64,000 bases of DNA. Origin: Botrytis cinerea B05.10 (lineage: Eukaryota > Ascomycota > Leotiomycetes > Helotiales > Sclerotiniaceae). The notes beneath the pieces were generated by a model. It was not told where the DNA came from, searched no databases, and was given only the letters and a program-made list of their open reading frames with translations. The translations under genes and the position numbers were made by a program. The stretch is taken from assembly GCF_000143535.2 (NCBI RefSeq), contig NC_037322.1, positions 1,054,001 through 1,118,000 of the forward strand, given 5' to 3'. This document shows positions 57,692 through 64,000 of this stretch, piece by piece; position 1 is the stretch's first letter; each line of letters begins with the position of its first letter.

Positions 57692-60600
57692 GATCTTCCT
57701 TGAGTTCCCATGTGTTTTCTGAATGTGGGTAGTCTAACCATTTGATCAAATACTTGACCTTGTTTCTGACGTATTTGCAGTCTAGTATTGTTTCGACATC
57801 GTATATGGCGTTTGGGTTGACTGGTTCAATTTCTGTAAATGGCGCATTTGGCGCTCCTGGTGGTGCTGGTTCGAGCAAGGATATGTGGAATACTGGGTGG
57901 ATATTCATTGTGTCTGGTAATTTCAATCGATAATTAACCGTTCCTATTACCTTATCAATCTTGAATGGTCCTAGTTTCCTGTGGTCGAGTTTATTGCTTG
58001 GTCTCTTGGTTTCGATGTTTCGTCGAAGCAAATAAACTTTATCCCCCTCTTTAAGCGTAGGTTCCATACTACGTTTCGTATTGTAGTACGCTGCTGTTCT
58101 GGAAGATATGAATCTTAGATCAAGAGCCAGTTGCTCTTGGAGATCTTTCAGCTGTTCGACTTGTACTATTGCTGATTCGGCATTAATTTCTTGTGGTATC
58201 GGGATTTTATACGCTTGTGGATTAAACCCAAAATTAGCTCGTGCTGGGGTGATTTTCGTGGTTTCCGTTTCCGATGTATTATATGCGAACTGTGCCATGG
58301 GTAATAGCTCTACCCAATTGTCTTGTCGATAATTTACATAGCATCTAAGATATGCTTCCATTGTCTGATTGGTCCTCTCTGTTTGACCATCTGTTTGTGG
58401 GTGGAAAGATGTCGATAGCTTTCTCTTGATACCCATAAGTGCTAATAAGGTAGTCCAGAATTTCGAGGTAAAGAGCTTGTCTCGATCCGAGATTATCTCA
58501 TCTGGTACTCCGTGTATGCTTACTATGATCCTTAGGAACACATATGCTAGTTGTTCAGCATCCCATGTTTCCTTGAATGGTATCATATATGCAAATTTCG
58601 TTAGCCTGTCTACTATATTGAGTATCGCGTCGTACTCAATTCCTGTAGTAGGATCCTTTGAGAGTGGTAGTTTGACCACAAAGTCCCATGTGATGGACTT
58701 CCATGGCTGAGAAGGCATGTCTGGGGTCTGGAGCTGACCATACGGAGCATGCCGTGATGACTTGTTTCGTATGCAGGTGTCACAATTTCCAACAACTTCT
58801 TCGACTATCGTTCTCATTCGTGGGAAGTAACTGATTTCCCGTATTCTTGCAAATGTCCTTGCAATTCCTTGGTGTCCATGTGCCGGCAACCCATGTTGTT
58901 CCGTCACAAATTCCTTGGTCATTTGACTCGGAATGTATACTTTTCCATGAAAGTATATGGTATCATTTTCTATAGTGAATCCTGGTTCTATTGTCTTACG
59001 TATGCGTGTGGCAGTAGCATCCTTGTCGTAGTGTGATTGGATCTGTTTCCTAAGGTAGTTGTCTTCCAACAGGTGTGTTGCTGCAAGCTGTGGTGCATTG
59101 TAAACCAGTGATTCGCCGTCTTTCTTGAATATAGCGTATGACTCGTACGTTTTGTTTTCTTGATATTCTGGTTTTCGGCTAAGAGCGTCGGCTCTAGCGT
59201 TTTCTGATCCTTTGACATATGAAATTCTGAAATTGTAGTTGGCCATGGTCTCCGACCATCTGACCTGTCGTCTGTTTAACTGCTTCGTTGTGGTGAAGTA
59301 AACCAAGTTCTTATGATCTGTATACACCTGTACTGTGTATTTCGATCCTTCCAAATATACTCGCCATTCTCTAAATGCATCGACTATCGCCAGCAATTCT
59401 TTGTCATATATCTCGTAATTCAACTCAGCTGGTGATAGTTTTCGGGAATAGAATGCGATTGGCTGGTATTTTCCATTCTGGCCCGGTTGGCTCAGAACTG
59501 CTCCTATAGCGAAATCCGAGGAGTCCGTCTCCACTATGATTTCTTTCTCTGGGTCAAAAGTCAATAGTATTGGCTCTTCTGCCACTGCTTGTTTGAGCGT
59601 ATCGAATGACTCCTGTGCTTTGGCAGTCCATTCGAAGCTTCCTTGATCTTTTCTGGTTAACGTGGTCAAGGGTGTAGTAATCCCTGAATAACCCTTGATA
59701 AATCTTCTGTAGAAGTTGACGAACCCTAGAAAGGATTGTACTTCCTTGATTGTGGTTGGCTGCTTCCATTCGAGCACTGCCTTAACCTTGTCTTTGCTCA
59801 TCTTGAGCCCTTGGCTTGATACGGTGAATCCCAAGAATTCTGTCTCTGTGACATGGAATTCGCATTTGCTTGGTTTGCACAGCAAGTCTGCCTTGGATAG
59901 GCTTTCGAGGATGTTGCTAACGTCCTTAATGTGTTGAACCTTGTTGTTTGAATATACTAGGATGTCGTCCAAGTAGCATATACAGCAAGTATCCAAATAT
60001 TGTGACAACACATTGTTCATAAGCCTCATGAAAGTAGCTGGTGCGTTGGTTAGCCCGAACGGCATAACTTGGTACTCGTATAGCCCGTATCTTGTTTTGA
60101 AAGCGGTCTTCCATTCTTCGCCTTCCTTCATTCTGATCAAGTGGTAACCATTACGTAGGTCCATCTTGGTAAATATCGTAGCTCCGCCTAATCGATCTCT
60201 TAATTCCGTAGCTAATGGAAGTGGATATCGATCCTTCTTAGTGAGTGCGTTAAGCTTTCTATAGTCTATAACTAGTCTATCGGGTCCATCCTTCTTGGGT
60301 ACCCACATAGTTGGACTGGCCACTTGGGACGCGGATTCCCTGATCCATCCCTTGGCTAAATTGTCGTCGATGTATTCTCTGAGCCTTTTTAACTCATCGG
60401 CTGACATTGAATAAATTGGGGTGTGCACAGGCATCTTGCCTTCCTCCAATATTATCTCGTGATCCCATGGCTTGTGTTCTGGTAAAGCCTCATGGATCCC
60501 TGGTTCTTTGAAAACATGTTCATATTTCTTGTACTGTTCTGGTATCGTAGGCCTTTCTTTTGCCTCGATTGCGATTTCGTGCCGTGTCGTTGGCTTCTGC

Positions 60601-62420
60601 ATTTGTAGAGGAGGTGTACTGGCCTTCGCTCTTAATGGAGGACCCTGGACTGGGTGTCCTACGTCGCCGGTGTTGTTCGCGTTCAACTCTCCTTGGCGCG
60701 TGTTACGTCTCGCGGACGCCTCTAGCGTGTCCCTGTGACCGCTTTTGCACTGATCAAATGTCACAACTCCTTGTGTCCAATCTATTTTCGGATTATGTGC
60801 CTTTAACCATGGCATTCCTAAGATGATCTGTTGTTGGCCCAATGGCACAACGTCAAGCTGTATAACCTCTGTATGTTGGGTTATGCCCATTCGTACTGGG
60901 ATTGTCTCCTGCGAAATCTTTCCGTCAGACCCTGCTAGCTGTCCATCAACTAACTGCAATCGATAGGGGTGTTGTTTCGTCTGAAGTGGTATTTCCAAGT
61001 ACTTTGCAGCTTCTGGTGCAATAAAATTTCCTGTAGCCCCTGAATCTATCATGGCTGATTGTATGTGTCCATTTATCTGAACCTTGCAGTATATCTGTCC
61101 TGCCTGTCCCGTAGCATTTAACTGCTGGGTAACTTTGCGAACTTCTTGCGAAGTTATATTTGGAGTTAAATCCTTGCATGTTACATTATTCTGATGGTTC
61201 TTCGTCTTCCTTTTCTTGGGGAACCATCCGGTTGCTTCTTTATCTGATCGATGGATTCCGCAGAATTCATCATAGCAAGCTGTCCAGCTCATTGTGGCGT
61301 GGTCTGCTTCTGCCTCGTCCTGGTGACTTCCTCCTGTCACAGAGGGTGTTGGGGTTCTGTAATACTCTTGTTCCCATAAGTCTATTGCATTCATGCCCTC
61401 TTGATTTCGTGGTAATTCCTTTAGTAATTGCTGGAATTCTTCAATGGTGAAAGTCTCAGTATTTTCGGATTCAGTTGGGTTTTCTGGGATTGTAAAGGTA
61501 GCGTTAAGTTGGCCTTTGCCGAACTTAGGTTTGAAGTTGCCCCTTTTTCCTCCTGTCTTCTTGCTTCGGCATTCTGCTGCTCGGTGCCCTGCTTTTCCAC
61601 ATTCAAAGCATAAGTTGTTTTCTCGTCTTCGTCTCTTTTCTGAGTCATCGTTCCCGTTTGTGTAGTGCGTAGCGTCTAGTTCCATGGGGTCTCCGTATCT
61701 CTGTGGGTTGTAACGTGGTCTACCCTCATTCTTGCGGTAACGCCCTTGCTTCTGATTTCCTTGGGGTTTGTATGATCTCTGGCTTTGTCGATATCTGTAG
61801 AGACGATCATCTGATTCGATGGAGTCCTGAATTAGATCGTTCAGATCTGTACTCTCGGCAGATCTTTCTAACTCCAGTCTGACCTCTGGTTTGAGTCCCT
61901 TGCGGTAGTGACTCATGATAGCGATTTCGTCCCACTTGGTTGTTCCAGCATATCTTCGAAATTCCGTAGCATATTTCAATGCTGATCCTGTCTGCTTGAG
62001 GTTGAAGATCTTATCTTCCGCTACCTCTAACTCGTTGGAATTTCCGAAGATTCTACGAATCTCTGTCTTAAATCCTTCAAAACTATTGAAGATTGTTCGG
62101 GTGGGTTGCATGCGATCCTTATCGTCATGCTCGAAATAGTCGCGCAAATATGGTTGGATCCATTTGGTTGCTTCACCTCGAAGGTATGATGCGGCCCATA
62201 TGCTCTTGGATTCCTTGGTAGTGAACTTATCCTCATTGAATCGAAAGTAGATCTCAAGTTGTAAGAGGAAAGTATCGAGCTCTTGTCGACTACCTTGGTA
62301 CTTGTCTGGTAAGGCGATCTTAAGTGTTTCGTTGATAGTGATCTCCTTTGGAGCGTCGGTCATCTCAATGTCGTTGGTGTCTCCGGCAGATTGACCTGTG
62401 GCGATATCTCTGGATGCCAT
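57564..62420 (-). CDS. Gag-Pol polyprotein, Ty3/gypsy chromovirus
   Basis: Single uninterrupted 1618-residue frame, so Gag and Pol are fused without a frameshift. In order: gag capsid-like region; CCHC zinc knuckle CFECGKAGHRAAEC (about 270-283); aspartic protease with DSGA (about 458); reverse transcriptase with VIDYRKLNALTKKD and YLDDILVYS (about 818); RNase H with ETDSSDFAIGAVLS (about 965); integrase HHCC zinc finger (HGHQGIARTFAR then CDTCIRNK, about 1180-1210); integrase DDE residues in TWDFV, ISDRD and TERTNQ (about 1243, 1310, 1348); and a C-terminal chromodomain (about 1538-1580, KYLIKWLDYPHSENTWE) that in relatives directs integration to marked chromatin. The start MASRDIATG lies 51 bp from the 5' LTR. 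Confidence 0.97.
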   Translation of the reverse strand: MASRDIATGQSAGDTNDIEMTDAPKEITINETLKIALPDKYQGSRQELDTFLLQLEIYFRFNEDKFTTKESKSIWAASYLRGEATKWIQPYLRDYFEHDDKDRMQPTRTIFNSFEGFKTEIRRIFGNSNELEVAEDKIFNLKQTGSALKYATEFRRYAGTTKWDEIAIMSHYRKGLKPEVRLELERSAESTDLNDLIQDSIESDDRLYRYRQSQRSYKPQGNQKQGRYRKNEGRPRYNPQRYGDPMELDATHYTNGNDDSEKRRRRENNLCFECGKAGHRAAECRSKKTGGKRGNFKPKFGKGQLNATFTIPENPTESENTETFTIEEFQQLLKELPRNQEGMNAIDLWEQEYYRTPTPSVTGGSHQDEAEADHATMSWTACYDEFCGIHRSDKEATGWFPKKRKTKNHQNNVTCKDLTPNITSQEVRKVTQQLNATGQAGQIYCKVQINGHIQSAMIDSGATGNFIAPEAAKYLEIPLQTKQHPYRLQLVDGQLAGSDGKISQETIPVRMGITQHTEVIQLDVVPLGQQQIILGMPWLKAHNPKIDWTQGVVTFDQCKSGHRDTLEASARRNTRQGELNANNTGDVGHPVQGPPLRAKASTPPLQMQKPTTRHEIAIEAKERPTIPEQYKKYEHVFKEPGIHEALPEHKPWDHEIILEEGKMPVHTPIYSMSADELKRLREYIDDNLAKGWIRESASQVASPTMWVPKKDGPDRLVIDYRKLNALTKKDRYPLPLATELRDRLGGATIFTKMDLRNGYHLIRMKEGEEWKTAFKTRYGLYEYQVMPFGLTNAPATFMRLMNNVLSQYLDTCCICYLDDILVYSNNKVQHIKDVSNILESLSKADLLCKPSKCEFHVTETEFLGFTVSSQGLKMSKDKVKAVLEWKQPTTIKEVQSFLGFVNFYRRFIKGYSGITTPLTTLTRKDQGSFEWTAKAQESFDTLKQAVAEEPILLTFDPEKEIIVETDSSDFAIGAVLSQPGQNGKYQPIAFYSRKLSPAELNYEIYDKELLAIVDAFREWRVYLEGSKYTVQVYTDHKNLVYFTTTKQLNRRQVRWSETMANYNFRISYVKGSENARADALSRKPEYQENKTYESYAIFKKDGESLVYNAPQLAATHLLEDNYLRKQIQSHYDKDATATRIRKTIEPGFTIENDTIYFHGKVYIPSQMTKEFVTEQHGLPAHGHQGIARTFARIREISYFPRMRTIVEEVVGNCDTCIRNKSSRHAPYGQLQTPDMPSQPWKSITWDFVVKLPLSKDPTTGIEYDAILNIVDRLTKFAYMIPFKETWDAEQLAYVFLRIIVSIHGVPDEIISDRDKLFTSKFWTTLLALMGIKRKLSTSFHPQTDGQTERTNQTMEAYLRCYVNYRQDNWVELLPMAQFAYNTSETETTKITPARANFGFNPQAYKIPIPQEINAESAIVQVEQLKDLQEQLALDLRFISSRTAAYYNTKRSMEPTLKEGDKVYLLRRNIETKRPSNKLDHRKLGPFKIDKVIGTVNYRLKLPDTMNIHPVFHISLLEPAPPGAPNAPFTEIEPVNPNAIYDVETILDCKYVRNKVKYLIKWLDYPHSENTWELKEDLSCPEKLRAFHLKYPHLPIKPQDPLRTTQAKKDRRNRRKKNQ

Positions 62421-62461
62421 ATTAGCGGTTGTTTATCGAATCGGTACTTGAAGCAGAAATG

Positions 62462-62469
62462 GTGCTCAA
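62462..62469 (-). other. Self-priming-type primer-binding site
   Basis: Two bases inside the 5' LTR on the minus strand lies TTGAGCAC. It is the exact complement of GTGCTCAA at 62624-62617, 30 nt downstream of the LTR TATA box, which is where the transcript should begin. A tRNA-type site beginning TGG is absent. This matches the self-priming mechanism known from the Tf1/sushi group. Confidence 0.65.
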
Positions 62470-62471
62470 AG

Positions 62472-63047
62472 TGTTACGGGAGCTGCCTCTAGGGTCACGT
62501 GGAAGTGTCTAGAGATCTCTCGAGGTGGTTTAGACTAGACTTCAAGTAGGAATTCGATAAGGTTGTAACTGGTTGCAATTCTCGTAACTATAGTAATGAA
62601 ACTAATGATTGTTGTCTTGAGCACGAAGCTCTACATTATAATGAAACCCATTCCCTTATATAGATCTTCGTCTCACTTGGACAGCTGGGACAGCCGGTCG
62701 CTCCTGGAGCGCTGTCGTTCCTGAGCTGTCCATCACGGGACACTAATCCCGTGACTCTTGGTGTCCTAGCTTATTGTTTTGTCCTGGGGCTAACCCCCTG
62801 GGATCTTACTAATATAACTTCGCGAAAAGTTTGCAAAGTTATGTTCGGTGTTTCCTAGGACCTATTGTCCTAGGAACTGTATCCTAAGATTCTAGGATAT
62901 CCTATGACTAATACTATATACATGCCTGAGGCTTTCCTTGGGTGCCTAGTGTCCCCCGGTATACTGCAGCTGAATCACTGAGGCCTATAATACCATTATA
63001 GCCTATACGTTGGTGATTCTACAGCCTGTTACTAATCCGTCGTAACA
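62472..63047 (-). repeat. 5' LTR (576 bp) of the intact element
   Basis: Reads identical to 56441-57016. On the minus strand it carries TATATAAG (62662-62655) followed 30 nt later by the predicted transcript start GTGCTCAAG. Confidence 0.95.
62655..62662 (-). promoter_or_regulatory. LTR TATA box
   Basis: TATATAAG on the minus strand inside the 5' LTR. The predicted RNA start at 62624 follows at the usual distance of about 30 nt. Confidence 0.7.
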
Positions 63048-63194
63048 CTTATTTATTATTTGTAATATCTAAATAAGATTGAAATTGCTTTTGAAATATA
63101 ATACAGAATCGGGTATATAACAATGCAATAATGTGATCTACATTTCGAATAAATAATACAAAAAAAAACAAATATTTCTTGAAATGTAAAATAT

Positions 63195-63205
63195 AAAGAG
63201 AGGGG
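63195..63205 (+). other. Polypurine tract of the degraded element
   Basis: AAAGAGAGGGG ends three bases before the 183-bp 3' LTR. It agrees with a plus-strand orientation of the degraded element. Confidence 0.6.
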
Positions 63206-63208
63206 TTT

Positions 63209-63391
63209 TATTATAAGATAAAATGTGACCGGTTTAATTAGGTATATGATAATGGATTTCTTGGGTTTATTGTGTGCTGAATGGGGCTTGTATATGTATA
63301 AATTGTATAATTTGTATAGTTATAAAAAAGCAATGAAAAGTCTTAATACCACAATATACTAGTTGATTTATTACTATTATTCATTCTAACA
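63209..63391 (+). repeat. 3' LTR (183 bp) of the RIP-degraded element
   Basis: Aligns without length change to 49387-49569. The first bases TATTATAAGATAAAATG correspond to TGTTACGGGACAAAACG with transitions only. It ends CTAACA and is followed by the TTTCA duplication. Confidence 0.85.
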
Positions 63392-64000
63392 TTTCAGATA
63401 TAAGGGTGCTTTATTCTGAGATTCTTATTCGTGTGAATTTGAGCGAGGATAATCGTATTTTGAATTCAATCTTAATGATTGATTCAGCTACAACTATTGT
63501 ACTTCTAGCATTCTATATTTATAGGATTACTAGCTCCTTCCTAATTGACGCATACCGGGTGAATCCGTATAAGATAGAGGTGAGTGTTAGGGAGCGATCA
63601 TTTAATTAAATATATATAATAGATTCATTATTTCAGAAGTATTTAGAATACTTTATATTTTTGTAAATCAATAGGAAAGTGAATCACTTTTGATATTGTA
63701 TTTCAGATATAAGGATATCTTATTCTAAAATTCTTATTTATATAAATTTGAATGAGGATAATTATACTTTGAATTCAATCTCAGTAATTGGTTTAGTTAT
63801 AATTATTGTATTTTTAGTATTTTATATTTATAGAATTCCTATATTTATAGGATTGCTAGCTTTTTTTGATTAGTGTATATTGAATAGATCTATATAAGAT
63901 AAAAGTGAATATTAAGGAGTGATTATCTAATTGAGTATATATAATAGATTCACTATTCTAGAAGTATTTAGAATACTCTATGCTTTTGTGGGTTAATAGG
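63392..64000 (+). repeat. ~310-bp tandem-repeat block, right part
   Basis: Continuation of the block at 48944-49386. Units start with TTTCAGATATAAGG at 63392 and 63701 (309-bp period), and the block runs off the window. The first unit keeps more GC (GACGCATACCGGGTGAATC) than the others, so RIP is uneven. Confidence 0.75.

Larger units (their letters stand above)
56441..63047 (-). mobile_element. Intact 6.6-kb Ty3/gypsy chromovirus (Boty-like), nested insertion
   Basis: LTRs of 576 bp lie at 56441-57016 and 62472-63047, reading identical by eye, with TG...CA ends. CTTAT target duplications are at 56436-56440 and 63048-63052. Coding strand is minus, so 62472-63047 is the 5' LTR. It holds one intact 1618-aa Gag-Pol, a primer-binding site, a polypurine tract and an additional opposite-strand gene. 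Identical LTRs, an open frame and normal GC indicate very recent insertion that escaped RIP. Size and organisation recall the Botrytis Boty family; identity to Boty cannot be tested here. Confidence 0.95.
49387..63391 (+). mobile_element. RIP-degraded Ty3/gypsy chromodomain retrotransposon, split by a nested element
   Basis: Direct LTRs of 183 bp lie at 49387-49569 and 63209-63391. TTTCA target duplications flank them at 49382-49386 and 63392-63396. Without the nested insertion the element is about 7.4 kb. Coding sequence is plus-strand and saturated with C-to-T/G-to-A changes, but families can still be read. Reverse transcriptase is at about 51680-52200 (YLNNILIYFKNR for the YLDDILIY box). 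The integrase core is at about 53230-53960 (NSILIIINRFTKLT, ILESIISNRGL). A chromodomain is at about 54425-54610 (ERILIYRKKNKGVQYLIQWK). A polypurine tract AAAGAGAGGGG lies at 63195-63205. The element is dead. It is the host of the 6.6-kb insertion at 56441. Confidence 0.9.

Noticed and set aside
60472..60826. Plus-strand frames inside Gag-Pol (also at 57742, 58108, 58426, 61160)
   Set aside because: Opposite-strand shadows of the 1618-residue polyprotein, without motifs; only the frame at 57116-57691 has independent protein features.

Overview
The window is nuclear DNA of a filamentous ascomycete. The genes carry short GT-AG introns, mostly 48-180 nt, and belong to fungal families: an ExgD-type glucanase, a NACHT/STAND protein with a fungal N-terminal domain, Zn(II)2Cys6 proteins and an NmrA-like protein. 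The window also has the two-speed look of a genome subject to repeat-induced point mutation (RIP): normal-GC gene blocks alternate with extremely AT-rich transposon graveyards. Gene content and the Boty-like Ty3/gypsy element suggest Leotiomycetes, probably Sclerotiniaceae (Botrytis/Sclerotinia/Monilinia relatives). The taxon is inference. No tRNA, rRNA or CRISPR was found.

Layout. (1) 1-6.5 kb is gene-poor: a poly(T)-flanked, hairpin-rich repeat at the left edge and a decayed membrane/coiled-coil gene at 4.6-5.5 kb. (2) 6.5-11 kb holds a divergent pair, a membrane-anchored exo-1,3-beta-glucanase (exgD) and the E1-beta subunit of branched-chain 2-oxoacid dehydrogenase. (3) 11-17.5 kb is non-coding and carries an array of ~139-bp repeats plus ~100-bp inverted-repeat elements. 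(4) 17.5-25.5 kb holds an F-box-like/ankyrin gene broken by one in-frame TAG, a NACHT-type STAND receptor, and a divergent carbon-nitrogen hydrolase. (5) 26-41 kb is ordinary gene space: Rad4/XPC, a methyltransferase-like membrane protein, a cytochrome P450, an alpha/beta hydrolase whose expected nucleophile Asp is Asn, a second decayed membrane/coiled-coil gene, an extended SDR reductase and an NmrA-like protein. (6) 41.2-44.0 kb is an AT-rich island with nested inverted-repeat elements, an LTR fragment and a solo LTR with target-site duplication. (7) 44.3-47.9 kb is a small gene island: a Zn(II)2Cys6 factor facing a multi-pass membrane protein. (8) 48.9-64 kb is a nested retrotransposon complex.

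The retrotransposon complex resolves to base level. A heavily RIP-mutated chromodomain Ty3/gypsy element (183-bp LTRs, target duplication TTTCA) sits in a ~310-326-bp tandem-repeat block. It was later split by an intact 6.6-kb Ty3/gypsy element on the opposite strand. The younger element has 576-bp LTRs that read identical, target duplication CTTAT, one uninterrupted 1618-aa Gag-Pol, a self-priming-type primer-binding site, and an extra antisense gene for a zinc-cluster/coiled-coil protein. Gene models with introns were built by reading splice sites so that frame and family motifs stay continuous; none is supported by transcripts.

The P450, hydrolase, reductase, NmrA-like protein and zinc-cluster factor at 30.7-45.5 kb could form a loose catabolic or detoxification neighbourhood, but no polyketide or peptide synthase backbone is present in the window.
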